DNA from: DATAGF01 sp963813355
GTDB lineage: Bacteria > Actinomycetota > Thermoleophilia > Miltoncostaeales > Miltoncostaeaceae
Assembly (NCBI GenBank): GCA_963813355.1
Contig: CAWEYS010000008.1
Coordinates: 1 to 64,000, forward strand
Reading direction: 5' to 3'
Length of the DNA stretch: 64,000 bases
Shown: positions 34,580 to 43,432 of the stretch, in pieces
How the letters are laid out: every line of letters starts with the position of its first letter
Position numbering within the stretch: position 1 is the stretch's first letter
Made by a program: the position numbers and the translations under genes
The notes under the pieces: generated by a model
What the model was told of the DNA's origin: nothing
Databases searched by the model: none
Seen by the model: the letters and a program-made list of their open reading frames with translations, nothing else

Positions 34580-34635
34580 GTAAAGTGACTTGACAGTCTT
34601 GCCGGATGGAGCATACGCTCGTAAAGTCACTTTAC
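34580..34635. promoter_or_regulatory. Two palindromic MarR operators and the cupin promoter
   Basis: GTAAAGTCACTTTAC (34621-34635) is a perfect 7-1-7 palindrome. GTAAAGTGACTTGAC (34580-34594) is the same with one mismatch; centres are 41 bp apart (four helical turns). The cupin promoter is TTGACA (34590-34595), 18 bp, TACGCT (34614-34619). The first palindrome overlaps the -35 and the second covers the predicted start near 34626, so a bound MarR dimer would block both. Confidence 0.75.
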
Positions 34636-34656
34636 AGCATTCGCCAGGAGGTCGTC

Positions 34657-35097
34657 ATGACCGCGCTTCTCTCAGAGACCATGCAGGTTGGCGCCATGGG
34701 CATCCGGTTCGCGCTTGAGGCAGGGCAGTCGGACGGGCGGGCGACCGCCTTCGAGTGCCACGTCCCCGCCGGCGCCCGCATGCCCGCGCCCCACAGCCAC
34801 GACGCCTTCGACGAGACCAACTACGGCCTCGCCGGGGTGACGACCTTCACCATCGACGGCCGCGAGCACGAGCTGCACCCCGGTGAGGCGGTCTTCGTGC
34901 CGCGCGGCGCCGTGCACGGCTTCGAGAACCGCGGCGACGCCGACGCGAGCTTCCTCGCCGTCGTGACGCCCGGCCTGCTCGGCCCCGACTACTTCCGCGA
35001 GGTCCGCGCCGTGATCGCGGCCGCGGCGGGAGGCCCTCCCGACCTCGCCGCCGTCGGCGCGGTGATGCGCCGCCACGGCATCACCCCCGCCGCCTGA
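34657..35097 (+). CDS. Cupin-domain protein
   Basis: 146 aa single cupin barrel. Metal-ligand motif 1 is PHSHDAFDETNYGLAG with HxH and a following Glu; motif 2 is PGEAVFVPRGAVHGFENRG. Probably binds a metal and a small molecule; role unknown. Strong ribosome binding site CCAGGAGG 5 nt before ATG 34657. Divergent from the MarR gene with operators between, so it is very likely the regulated target. Confidence 0.9.
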   Translation: MTALLSETMQVGAMGIRFALEAGQSDGRATAFECHVPAGARMPAPHSHDAFDETNYGLAGVTTFTIDGREHELHPGEAVFVPRGAVHGFENRGDADASFLAVVTPGLLGPDYFREVRAVIAAAAGGPPDLAAVGAVMRRHGITPAA

Positions 35098-35109
35098 CGC
35101 CGTGGGGCG

Positions 35110-35373
35110 CTAGCCCCCGGCGATCTCGAGCGACGGGCGGGGCGGCAGGTCGGGCCGCTCGACTCCGGCGGTCTCGCCGTCGTAGCCGAGCCGCTCGAGG
35201 TACTCCAGATGGGCCGCCAGCTCGGGCTGGCGCGGGTGGTCGGGCGGCAGCGAGGCCGCGAGCTGCGCGATCCGCTCGGCGGCCTGGAAGGCGAAGTGCG
35301 GGGTCGCCGCGCCGACGAGCTGTGCCAGCTCGTCCTCGGTGGGGAGGTCGTGGACGTGCTCGTGCACCGACAC
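35110..35373 (-). CDS. Small soluble protein, unknown function
   Basis: 87 aa, helical and acidic: LPTEDELAQLVGAATPHFAFQAAERIAQLAASLPPDHPRQPELAAHLEYLERLGYDGE. I know no family. The leaderless start is well supported: TACCCT on the minus strand (35387-35382), 8 nt before GTG 35373. It diverges from the UbiA gene 47 bp away, so the two may be co-regulated. Confidence 0.65.
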   Translation of the reverse strand: MSVHEHVHDLPTEDELAQLVGAATPHFAFQAAERIAQLAASLPPDHPRQPELAAHLEYLERLGYDGETAGVERPDLPPRPSLEIAGG

Positions 35374-35381
35374 CGCCGCGG

Positions 35382-35415
35382 AGGGTACCAGCCGTCCCCC
35401 GGATGCGGTTAGGGT
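35382..35415. promoter_or_regulatory. Divergent leaderless promoters, 35373 gene and UbiA
   Basis: Minus TACCCT (35387-35382) 8 nt before GTG 35373; plus TAGGGT (35410-35415) 5 nt before ATG 35421. Confidence 0.5.
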
Positions 35416-35420
35416 GGCCC

Positions 35421-36476
35421 ATGGCCGGCCTTCGGCGGGTGCTGCTGGGCCTGTGGCTGGAGATCCGTGTGATCCCGGTGCTCCTCTGGTCGTTCACCGC
35501 GATCACCCTCGGGACGGCCCTCGCCTGGCGCGACGGAGACGGGATCTCCGTCGGGGGCTACCTCGTCGCGGTGGCGGTCGGCGTGCTGCTGCAGGGGCTG
35601 GTGGCGCATTGCGTGAACGAGATCGCCGACTGGCGGTCGGGCACCGACCGCGACCCCGCCCCGCGGGTCATCAGCGGGGGCAGCAAGGTGATCGCCTCCG
35701 GGCTCCTCGGGACGCGGGAGCTGCGCCTCGTCGGGTTCGCGGCGGCGATCGCCGCGACGGTCCTCGGGATCTTCGCCGCCGCGGAGTGGGGCTGGATCCT
35801 GCTGGCCTACGGCGCGGCGGGCCTCGCCGGAGCGGTGCTCTACACGCTCCCGCCCGTGCGGGCCGCCTACCGCCCCTTCACCGGCGAGGCGGTCGCCTTC
35901 GTCTGCATCTGGGGCTGCACGACCGGCGCCTACGTGCTCCAGCGCGGCGAGCTGTCGGGCGGCGCCGCGCTGGCCGGCATCGCCTACGCGGCCTCGTGCG
36001 TGGCGATGCTGATGATGCACCACTACCTCGACCGCATCCCCGACAGCCGGGCGCTGCCGCCGAAGACGACCACGATCGTCCTGCTGGGCCGCGCCGGGCG
36101 CCGCTACGCCGTCCTCTGGGCGGCCATCGCCCTGGTCGGCGCCTGCCTGCTGACGGCGCTGGTGGACGACCGCTTCGCCATCGCCGCGGCCGCGTTCGCC
36201 GCCGCCCTGGCGGTCCACGCCGGGGTCAACCCCTCCGACCCGGCCTCGGTCACGCGCGGCGAGCTCGCGGTGATCGTCCTGGGCATGGCCGGGGGCCTCG
36301 GCACCGCGGCGGCCCTCGCCCCCCCGCTGCTCTGGGCTCTCGTGGCCGCGGTCGTCCTGGTCCCGATCGAGCTCATCCTCTCGGGCCTGGCCCACCGCGA
36401 CCTGATGGCCGCCCGCTCGGAGCGCTCTTCGCACCCGACCGGCGGGGGTCCGGCGGACACCCCTGGGCTATCATGA
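35421..36476 (+). CDS. UbiA-family prenyltransferase
   Basis: 351 aa integral membrane protein with about nine hydrophobic helices. Prenyl-diphosphate motif NEIADWRSGTDRD (NxxxDxxxD) is in the first half, and the second Asp-rich motif DRIPDSR is present. Adds a prenyl chain to an aromatic acceptor; the futalosine gene mqnE in the window makes a menaquinone ring plausible (MqnP-like), but the acceptor is not proven. Leaderless ATG 35421. Followed by the PafBC gene. Confidence 0.85.
   Translation: MAGLRRVLLGLWLEIRVIPVLLWSFTAITLGTALAWRDGDGISVGGYLVAVAVGVLLQGLVAHCVNEIADWRSGTDRDPAPRVISGGSKVIASGLLGTRELRLVGFAAAIAATVLGIFAAAEWGWILLAYGAAGLAGAVLYTLPPVRAAYRPFTGEAVAFVCIWGCTTGAYVLQRGELSGGAALAGIAYAASCVAMLMMHHYLDRIPDSRALPPKTTTIVLLGRAGRRYAVLWAAIALVGACLLTALVDDRFAIAAAAFAAALAVHAGVNPSDPASVTRGELAVIVLGMAGGLGTAAALAPPLLWALVAAVVLVPIELILSGLAHRDLMAARSERSSHPTGGGPADTPGLS
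36469..36474 (+). promoter_or_regulatory. -10 box of the PafBC gene
   Basis: TATCAT at 36469-36474 overlaps the end of the UbiA gene. The start near 36481 would give a 30-nt leader with CGGAG before ATG 36511. No clear -35. Confidence 0.45.
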
Positions 36477-36510
36477 GCGGGCCCGGACGGGCCGAGCTTT
36501 CGGAGCGACC

Positions 36511-38640
36511 ATGGCGATGAGAGACGACGACAAGCTGGTCCGGCAGCTCTCGCTGGTCGCCTTCCTGATGGCCCAGCAGCGGCCGGTCACCGCCGACGAG
36601 ATCCACGAGGCCGTGGAGGGCTACGGCGGCATGAGCGAGCAGGCCTTCCTGCGCCGCTTCTACGCCGACCGCGCCGAGATCGAGGGGATGGGCCTGCGCC
36701 TGGCCGTGGAGCGGCCGGGCGACGACCCCTTCCAGGGCGACCTCTACGCGCTCCCGCCCGAGAACTACTACCTGCCGGAGCTCGACTTCGACCCGGCCGA
36801 GCTCTCGGCGCTCCAGACCTGCCTCTACCTGCTCGAGGGGCAGTTCGCCTACGCCGAGCCCCTGCGCCTCGCCCTGCAGCACCTCACGCTCGGGCGCCCG
36901 AGCCCGCTGGACGACCACGCGGCGCGCACGGTCTCGCTGAACCTCCTCGGCGGTGACTACTCGCCCGAGGTCGCCGCCCACCTGACCAAGATCGAGTCGG
37001 CGATCAGCCGCCGCAAGACGATCCGGTTCACCTACTACTCGATCGGGCGCGACGAGCGGTCCGAGCGCGAGGTCGACCCCTACAGCCTGCTCTACTCCGC
37101 GGGGAACTGGTACGTCGTGGGCTGGTCGCACGAGCGCGAGGACACGCGGATGTTCCGCCTGTCGCGCATCGAGGGGCGCATCACCTTCAAGACGCGCGCC
37201 GAGCACGACTTCCCGGCTCCCCAGGACTTCGACCTGTCGCGCTACCGCGACCGGGCGCCGTGGCAGCTCGACGACGCCGACCAGACGGCCACCATCGCCC
37301 TCACCCCCACCATCGCGTGGTGGGTCGAGCAGATGTTCGGCGCCTACGGCGAGACCGCCATCGGCGCCGACGGGGCGGGGGTCTACACCACGCCGTACGC
37401 CAACCGGAGCGAGCTGGCGGCGTGGATCCTCGGCCTCGGGGCCGAGGCCCAGGTGCTCGACCCGCCCGACCTCCGCGACGCCGTGGTCTCGGCCCTCGAG
37501 CTGGTCGCCGACCGCCACCAGGCCGACGGCGGCCGGGTGACGCCGCCCGCCGAGGTCGTGGCGTCGCCGCCCCCCGCCGAGACCCCCACCGCGGCGGGCG
37601 GCGGATCGCAGGCGCCGGAGCGGGTCGTCCCCGCCGAGCGCTTCGCCCGTCTCCTCGCGCTCATGACGCGGCTCCTGTCGGCCTGCGGCGAGTCGGCCGA
37701 GGCCCAGATCCCGGTCGCGGAGCTGCGCCAGGCCCTCAACCTCGACAAGAAGGTCCTCGAGGACGACATCGGCCTCCTCAACCTCATCAACTTCGGCGGG
37801 GGCTGCTACGCCCTCTACGCGCAGATCGAGGGCGACACCGTCGTGGTGCAGAAGGAGACCTACGGCGACCGCTTCAGCCGGCCCGCCCGGCTCTCGCCGC
37901 TCGAGGCGAAGGCGCTGCTGTGGGCGCTCGAGTTCATCGGCGACCGGCTGCCGACCGAGGACGGCGGGTCCCTCGGCTCGGTGCGGGCCAAGCTCGAGGC
38001 GGCCATCGGCGAGGACGACCTGCCCACCGTCGAGCTCGGCCGCGCCCAGGTCGCCGACAGCGGCGTCGCGGCCGCGGTCAGCCACGCCATCCGCGAGGAC
38101 CGGCTGCTGGAGATCGACTACTGGACCGAGTCGCGCGGCGCCATCACCCGGCGCGCGATCGAGCCCCACCTGCTCGTGAACGCCCAGGACGCCTGGTACG
38201 TGGTCGCCTACTGCCGGCGGGCCGGGGGGCAGCGCACCTTCCGCCTCGACCGCATCCGCAGCGCGAGCCTCATGGACGAGGTCTTCGAGCGGCGGCCAGA
38301 GATCACCAACACCGGGCCCTACATGCCCTGGGGCTCCCGCCCGCAGCCGGGCGGCACCGTCGCCCAGAGCGCCTCGGTCTGGTGCACGCCCGCCCTGGCC
38401 CGCTGGATGCTCGAGAAGCACGGCTCGCGCGAGCGCTTCGCCGACGGCTCCGTGCTCGTCGAGATCCCCTACGCCAGCGAGGACTGGCTGGTGAAGGAGC
38501 TCCTCAAGTACCAGGGCGAGGCCGTGCTGTTCGAGCCGGTCTCGCTGCGGCGCACCGTCGCCGAGCTCGCGGCCCAGGTCCTGGACCGCTACGGCGCCGA
38601 CCGCCCCAGCGGCGGCCGGCGGCGCGCCCCCACGCGCTAG
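36511..38640 (+). CDS. pafBC: Fused PafB-PafC WYL-domain transcriptional regulator
   Basis: 709 aa. Two WYL proteins joined in one chain. The first half has a helix-turn-helix (LVAFLMAQQRPVTADEIHEAVEG) and a WYL domain with YSLLYSAGNWYVVGWSHERED. The second has another DNA-binding region (LLSACGESAEAQIPVAELRQALNLDKKVLEDDIGLL) and WYL domain (PHLLVNAQDAWYVVAYCRRAGGQRTFRLDRI). PafBC controls the RecA-independent DNA damage response in mycobacteria and senses single-stranded DNA. In many actinobacteria it lies beside proteasome genes; here none are near. Confidence 0.9.
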   Translation: MAMRDDDKLVRQLSLVAFLMAQQRPVTADEIHEAVEGYGGMSEQAFLRRFYADRAEIEGMGLRLAVERPGDDPFQGDLYALPPENYYLPELDFDPAELSALQTCLYLLEGQFAYAEPLRLALQHLTLGRPSPLDDHAARTVSLNLLGGDYSPEVAAHLTKIESAISRRKTIRFTYYSIGRDERSEREVDPYSLLYSAGNWYVVGWSHEREDTRMFRLSRIEGRITFKTRAEHDFPAPQDFDLSRYRDRAPWQLDDADQTATIALTPTIAWWVEQMFGAYGETAIGADGAGVYTTPYANRSELAAWILGLGAEAQVLDPPDLRDAVVSALELVADRHQADGGRVTPPAEVVASPPPAETPTAAGGGSQAPERVVPAERFARLLALMTRLLSACGESAEAQIPVAELRQALNLDKKVLEDDIGLLNLINFGGGCYALYAQIEGDTVVVQKETYGDRFSRPARLSPLEAKALLWALEFIGDRLPTEDGGSLGSVRAKLEAAIGEDDLPTVELGRAQVADSGVAAAVSHAIREDRLLEIDYWTESRGAITRRAIEPHLLVNAQDAWYVVAYCRRAGGQRTFRLDRIRSASLMDEVFERRPEITNTGPYMPWGSRPQPGGTVAQSASVWCTPALARWMLEKHGSRERFADGSVLVEIPYASEDWLVKELLKYQGEAVLFEPVSLRRTVAELAAQVLDRYGADRPSGGRRRAPTR

Positions 38641-38654
38641 CCTCAAGGCGCAGA

Positions 38655-39195
38655 ATGCGGGCCGCTCTCCCGGCGTTCGCGGCAGCGATCGCGGCCCTCA
38701 GCGCCCTCACGGCCGCCGGCTGCGGCGACGAGGGGTCGGCGCTGGAGGAGGCGCTCCGGGACGCCCTGGGCGGAGTCGGGCTCGACAACTCCCTGGCCGG
38801 CCCCCCGGAGACCTACGAGGGTGCGTTCCGCCTCGCCGACGACCGCTTCCTCTGCGCCCTCGGCGCCCGGGGGGCCTACTGCGTGACCGATGACGCGCCG
38901 CAGGGTCGTCAACGTCACGCACCTGGGCGTGGTGACCAGCGGCCGGACGCACGGCCGGCAGGCGTTTCCCGCCGGAGAGCCGCGCGACATCGACGGGGGC
39001 GAGGCGATCGTGAACGGACCGGAGAGCGTCGCCTGCGGCTCCAAGGATGGCCGCTCGGTCTGGTGCATCGCCCCGGAGCCGGGCGGGGGCTTCGCGCTCG
39101 ACGGCTCCCGTTCCGGCGTCCGGAGTCTCCAGGACAGCACCACGTTCCGCGGTGGACCGCTCGGGGCGCCACCGTCTCCCCCGAGCCCCGACTAG
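38655..39195 (+). CDS. Putative lipoprotein, one apparent frameshift
   Basis: N-terminal MRAALPAFAAAIAALSALTAAGC is a signal peptide ending in a lipobox (TAAGC), so the mature protein should carry a lipid on Cys. The first frame runs to GAYCVTDDAPQ; a second frame continues with VVNVTHLGVVTSGRTHGRQ to the stop at 39193-39195. Removing one G of the GGG run at about 38915 joins them (DDAPQVVNV), giving about 179 aa. Several Cys (FLCALG, AYCVT, VACGS, VWCIA) may form disulfides. Unknown function. Its stop shares bases with the dprA stop. Confidence 0.7.
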
Positions 39196-40316
39196 CCCCT
39201 CGAACCACCCGTGCGAAGGGGCGCCGCCCAGAACCGCTGGCCCTCCCCGCGCACCGCCAGGCCCTCGACCTCGAGCAGGGCGAGCGCGCCGGAGACCGCC
39301 GCAGCCTCCTCCTCCAGCTCCTCGGCGAGCTGGTCGGCGCCCATGGGCTCGCGCTGGAGCAGCGAGTGGATCCGGCCGCCGAGCCCGTCGAGCGCCTCCG
39401 AGGCGGCGGGCGAGGCGTCGCTCCATGCCGCGTCGGCGAGCTCGGCCACCACGTCCTCCGGCCCCTCGAGGAGGGCCGCGCCCGCCCGGAGGAGCCCGTT
39501 GCAGCCCTCCGAGGCCAGCGCGCCCGGCCACCCCGGCACCGCCAGCACGGGACGGCCCAGCTCCAGCGCGAAGTCCGCCGTGATCAGCGCCCCGGAGCGC
39601 CGGCCGGCCTCCACGACCGCAACCGCCTGGGCGAGGCCCGCGACGATCCGGTTGCGCGCCGGGAAGCGCCACGGGGCCGGGGCCGTGCCGGGCCAGTACT
39701 CCGACAGCAGGGCGCCCGTCTCGGCGATCCGCCCCGCCAGGCGGCGGTTGCGGCGCGGGTAGGGCACGTCGATGCCGCAGCCGAGGACCGCGACCGTCAG
39801 GCCGCCCCCCTCCAGCGCCCCCTCGTGCGCGGCCGCGTCGATGCCGTGCGCCATGCCGCTGACGATGACGGCGCCCCGCTCGCCCAGGCGCCCGGCCAGC
39901 CCGCGGGCGAGCGCCCGGCCCTGCGCCGTGGCGCGCCGGCTGCCGACGATCGCCACGACCGGGCCGGCGGCGATGGCCGCCAGCGCCCGATCGACCTGGC
40001 CGCGCGCGAAGAGGCCGAACGGCGGGTCGTGGAGCTCGTCGAGCCGCCGGGGGTAGCGGGGGTCGGAGGCGCCGACGTGCCCGATCCCGCCCGCCTCCAG
40101 GCGGCGCCGCTCCGCGGTCGCATCGAAGCGCCGGCGCGCCGCGACGGCGGCGTCGAGCTCCGCCCCGGCGAGCCCGAGGGCCCGTCCCAGGGCCTCGCGA
40201 TCGGCCCGCCATAGCGCCCGCCCGCCGCCGGCCCGCCGCGCGCCGCGCTGGAGGTCCCGCCCGAGGGCCTGCGCCAGGCGGGCGAGCCCCAGCGCCCAGT
40301 CGTCGGGGTGCGTCAC
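39192..40316 (-). CDS. dprA: DNA-processing protein DprA
   Basis: 374 aa. Rossmann-like core VAIVGSRRATAQGRALARGLAGRL, VSGMAHGIDAAAHEGAL, VLGCGIDVPYPRRNRRL, then FPARNRIVAGLA and GALITADFALELGR. C-terminal winged helix (LLQREPMGADQLAEELE). Loads RecA onto incoming single-stranded DNA in transformation. GTG 40316 overlaps the comM stop by 4 bp. Confidence 0.95.
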   Translation of the reverse strand: MTHPDDWALGLARLAQALGRDLQRGARRAGGGRALWRADREALGRALGLAGAELDAAVAARRRFDATAERRRLEAGGIGHVGASDPRYPRRLDELHDPPFGLFARGQVDRALAAIAAGPVVAIVGSRRATAQGRALARGLAGRLGERGAVIVSGMAHGIDAAAHEGALEGGGLTVAVLGCGIDVPYPRRNRRLAGRIAETGALLSEYWPGTAPAPWRFPARNRIVAGLAQAVAVVEAGRRSGALITADFALELGRPVLAVPGWPGALASEGCNGLLRAGAALLEGPEDVVAELADAAWSDASPAASEALDGLGGRIHSLLQREPMGADQLAEELEEEAAAVSGALALLEVEGLAVRGEGQRFWAAPLRTGGSRG

Positions 40317-41848
40317 GCGGCGACGGCTCCGCCGTCCGCGACGGGCACGCGGTAGCCGAGGGCCTCCGCGAGGTGCTCCTCCCCCACCACCTCCTCGCCG
40401 GCGAGGTCGGCGATGGTGCGCGCCACGCGCAGCAGGCGGTCGTGGGCGCGGGCCGACAGGCCGAGACGGTCGACCGCCCTCCCCAGCAGGCCCCGCGCGC
40501 GGCCGTCCAGCCCGGCCGCGCGCCGGGCGGCCGCGGCCTCGAGCTGCGCGTTCGGCCCGGCCTGCCCGCGCCCCTCCGCGTGCCGCCTGGCCGCCGCGAC
40601 GCGGGCCCGCACGGGCGCGCTCGCCTCGCTCGGCTCCCCATCGAGGACCTCGTCGCGGGCGAGGCGCGGCACGCCGACGTGGAGGTCGATCCGGTCGAGC
40701 ACCGGGCCCGACAGCCGCGCGCGGTAGGCCTCGGCGCGACCGGGAGGGCAGACGCACCGGCGGACGGGGTCCCCGTCGAAGCCGCAGGGGCAGGGGTTCC
40801 CGGCACAGACCAGCAGTGGCCGCGCCGGGAAGCGGGCGCTCACCATGGCCCGCGCGACGTCGATCCGGCCCTCCTCGAGGGGCTGGCGGAGTGCGTCGAG
40901 GGCGGAGGGCGCGAAGGCGCACACCTCGTCGAGGAAGAGCACCCCCTGATGAGCGAGGCTCACCTCGCCGGGCCGCGGCAGGCGGCCGCCCCCGACGAGG
41001 CCGGGGGCCGAGATCGTGTGGTGGGGCGCGCGGAACGGCCGCCGCGTGACCAGTGGGCAGCCGGCGTCGAGCAGCCCCGCCACCGAGTGGATGCGGGTGA
41101 CCTCGATCGCCTCGTCCAGCGAGAGCGGCGGCAGGAGCCCCGGCAGCCGCCGGGCGAGCATGGTCTTGCCGCCCCCGGGGGGCCCGACCATGAGCATGGA
41201 GTGCCCGCCGGCGGCGGCCACCTCGAGCGCCCGCCGGGCGGCACCCTGCCCGCGCACCTCGGCGAGGTCGGGGCCGGGCGCCCGGGCGCCGCCCGCCAGC
41301 AGCGCGGCCGCGTCGAGCCGCACGAGCGAGGGCTCGGTGCGCCCCTCCAGGAGGTCGACGGCGGCGCGCAGGGTCGCGGGGCCGAGGACCTCGACACCGG
41401 GCACCAGAGCCGCCTCCGATGCGTTGCCGCGGGGCACGACCAGGCGCCTCCAACCGCGGCGCACCGCGTGCTCCGCCATCGCGAGCGCCCCGGGCACCGG
41501 CCGCAGGGACCCGTCGAGCGCGAGCTCGCCCACGGCCCCCACGCCCGCGAGCGCCGCCGGCGCCAGCTGCCCGGAGGCGCAGAGGATGGCCAGCGCGAGC
41601 GCGAGGTCGTACTGAGGGCCCGCCTTGCGCAGGTCGGCCGGGGCGAGGTTGGCCACGATCCGCCGCGCGGGCACGGCGAACGCCTGGTTGGCGATCCCCG
41701 AGCGCACGCGCTCGCGGGCCTCCTGGACGGCGGCGTCCGGCAGGCCGACCACCGAGAAGGCGGGCAGGCCGGCGCGCAGGTCGACCTCCACCTCCACCGT
41801 GGAGGTCTCGAGGCCGAGGACGGCGGGGCTGACGAGCCGGGCGACCAC
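40313..41848 (-). CDS. comM: ComM/YifB Mg-chelatase-like AAA+ ATPase
   Basis: 511 aa from GTG 41848 (539 if GTG 41932 is used). N-terminal domain VLGLETSTVEVEVDLRAGLPAFSVVGLPDAAVQEARERVR is the ComM signature; ATPase has GPPGGGKTML Walker A and LFLDEVCAF Walker B, then CAGNPCPCG. ComM is a helicase promoting branch migration during natural transformation. The family normally begins close to LVSPAVLGLE, so 41848 is the better start. Coupled to dprA. Confidence 0.93.
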   Translation of the reverse strand: MVARLVSPAVLGLETSTVEVEVDLRAGLPAFSVVGLPDAAVQEARERVRSGIANQAFAVPARRIVANLAPADLRKAGPQYDLALALAILCASGQLAPAALAGVGAVGELALDGSLRPVPGALAMAEHAVRRGWRRLVVPRGNASEAALVPGVEVLGPATLRAAVDLLEGRTEPSLVRLDAAALLAGGARAPGPDLAEVRGQGAARRALEVAAAGGHSMLMVGPPGGGKTMLARRLPGLLPPLSLDEAIEVTRIHSVAGLLDAGCPLVTRRPFRAPHHTISAPGLVGGGRLPRPGEVSLAHQGVLFLDEVCAFAPSALDALRQPLEEGRIDVARAMVSARFPARPLLVCAGNPCPCGFDGDPVRRCVCPPGRAEAYRARLSGPVLDRIDLHVGVPRLARDEVLDGEPSEASAPVRARVAAARRHAEGRGQAGPNAQLEAAAARRAAGLDGRARGLLGRAVDRLGLSARAHDRLLRVARTIADLAGEEVVGEEHLAEALGYRVPVADGGAVAA

Positions 41849-41943
41849 GGCGACGAGGCTGTCACCGGACGGACGACGGATCCGCGCCCGAGCGTGCCGG
41901 AAGGGCGCCGATGGTGCCACGGCGGCGAGCACCCCCGAGCGCC

Positions 41944-41970
41944 TAACCTGTGCGTGGCCGCAGGAGGAGG
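41944..41970 (+). promoter_or_regulatory. Promoter and ribosome binding site of the VOC-enolase operon
   Basis: TAACCT at 41944-41949, then AGGAGGAGG at about 41962-41970, 5 nt before GTG 41976. Confidence 0.5.
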
Positions 41971-41975
41971 AGCCG

Positions 41976-42299
41976 GTGCAGTTCGATCACGTCGCCCAGC
42001 AGGTACCCGACATCGCCGAGGCCGTCGAGTGGCAGCGGCGCACGGTGCCCGGCACGACCGTCATCCACCAGGACCCCACCTGGGCGCTGGTGGAGTCCGG
42101 CGGGGCCCGCTTCGCCTTCGTGCTGCCGGACCAGCACCCGAGCCACGTCGCCTTCCGCGTGGACGACGCCGAGCTCGACCGCCTGGCCGCTGCGCACGGC
42201 ACGGCGATCGCGACCCACCGCGACGCCACCCGCAGCATCTACCTGCCGGGGCCCGGGCCGCTCCAGACCGAGATCATCTCCTACCCGCCCGACGCGTGA
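41976..42299 (+). CDS. VOC (glyoxalase-like) family protein
   Basis: 107 aa, half the size of a full glyoxalase. FDHVAQQVPDIAEAVEW at the start and HVAFRVDDAELDRLAA in the middle give two metal-ligand His; YLPGPGPLQTEII supplies the Glu. Homodimer likely. Substrate unknown. Its stop overlaps the enolase-superfamily gene by 4 bp, so both act together or on related substrates. Confidence 0.82.
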   Translation: MQFDHVAQQVPDIAEAVEWQRRTVPGTTVIHQDPTWALVESGGARFAFVLPDQHPSHVAFRVDDAELDRLAAAHGTAIATHRDATRSIYLPGPGPLQTEIISYPPDA

Positions 42300-43351
42300 G
42301 CGCGACCTACGAGCGCATCGCGGGCCTGCCCCTCCGCATCGAGGGCTACGAGCTCGAGATCCTCACGCTCCAGCTCGCGCCCGAGTTCACCCGCCTGACG
42401 ACGGTCGTGACCCTTCACGGCGGCGGCGAGACGGGCGTCGGCGAGGACGTGGTCTACGACCCGGTCGACCACGAGGCCCAGCGGGCCGCCGGCCCGACGC
42501 TGCCCCTCGCCGGCGACTGGACGATCGACGGCCTCGCGCGCCACCTCGACGGGTTGGACCTCTTCCCGCAGGAGCCGGTCCGGCCGTTCTCGCGCAACTA
42601 CCGCCGCTGGGCCTTCGAGAGCGCCGCCCTCGACCTCGCCCTGCGCCAGGCAGGGGCCCCGCTGTCGGGCGCCCTCGGCAGGGAGCCGCGCCCGGTGACC
42701 TTCGTCGTCTCCACCCGCCTCGACGGCTCCGACGGCGCCGGGCGCGTGCGGCGCCTCCTCGAGGGCGCGCCGGGGCTCCGCTTCAAGCTCGACCCGACCG
42801 ACGAGTGGACCCCGGCGCTCATCGAGGAGCTCGCGGGGACGGGCGCCGTCGACACCCTCGACATGAAGGGCGCCTACGACGACGTCCCGTTCGGCGTGCC
42901 GACCGACCCGCGCACCTACGAGCGCGTCGTGTCCGGCTTCCCGGACGCCTGGATCGAGGACCCCAAGCTGACGCCGGAGCTGCGCTCGGCGCTGATGGGG
43001 GCGGAGGACCGCGTCACCTGGGACGCGCCCATCCACTCGGTCGCGGACGTGCGGGCGCTCGAATGGACCCCGCGGATGATCAACGTCAAGCCGTCGCGGA
43101 TCGGGCCGCTCCGCGAGCTCATGGCCGTCTACGACCACCTCCGAGACCATGGGATCGGCGCGTACGGAGGGGGCCAGACCGAGCTCGGCCCCGGTCGCGG
43201 GCAGATCCAGTACCTGGCCTCGCTGTTCCACCCCGACGGGCCCAACGACACGGCGCCGGGCGGCTACAACCACCCCGACATGCCGCCGGGGCTCCCGGGT
43301 CCACCACTGCCGGTCGCCGCCTCGCCGACGGGCTTCCGTTGGGGGGAGTGA
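42296..43351 (+). CDS. Enolase-superfamily enzyme
   Basis: 351 aa, N-terminal capping domain then TIM barrel. Possible catalytic and metal residues: LRFKLDPTDEW (Lys), DTLDMKGAYDD (Asp), DAWIEDPKL (Glu/Asp), VTWDAPI (Asp) and MINVKPSRIG (Lys). This arrangement is of the mandelate-racemase/muconate-lactonising group. Substrate not predictable. GTG 42296 overlaps the VOC stop. Confidence 0.85.
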   Translation: MSATYERIAGLPLRIEGYELEILTLQLAPEFTRLTTVVTLHGGGETGVGEDVVYDPVDHEAQRAAGPTLPLAGDWTIDGLARHLDGLDLFPQEPVRPFSRNYRRWAFESAALDLALRQAGAPLSGALGREPRPVTFVVSTRLDGSDGAGRVRRLLEGAPGLRFKLDPTDEWTPALIEELAGTGAVDTLDMKGAYDDVPFGVPTDPRTYERVVSGFPDAWIEDPKLTPELRSALMGAEDRVTWDAPIHSVADVRALEWTPRMINVKPSRIGPLRELMAVYDHLRDHGIGAYGGGQTELGPGRGQIQYLASLFHPDGPNDTAPGGYNHPDMPPGLPGPPLPVAASPTGFRWGE

Positions 43352-43432
43352 CGGGGCCCGTCACACCCCCGCGCACCCCCTGACACGCCCCGGGCTGGAG
43401 CCGTCACGGCCGGGGGCGCCACCATCGCGGCC

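Noticed and set aside
41848..41932. Longer comM from GTG 41932
   Set aside because: The added 28 residues do not resemble the family N-terminus; left as an alternative.
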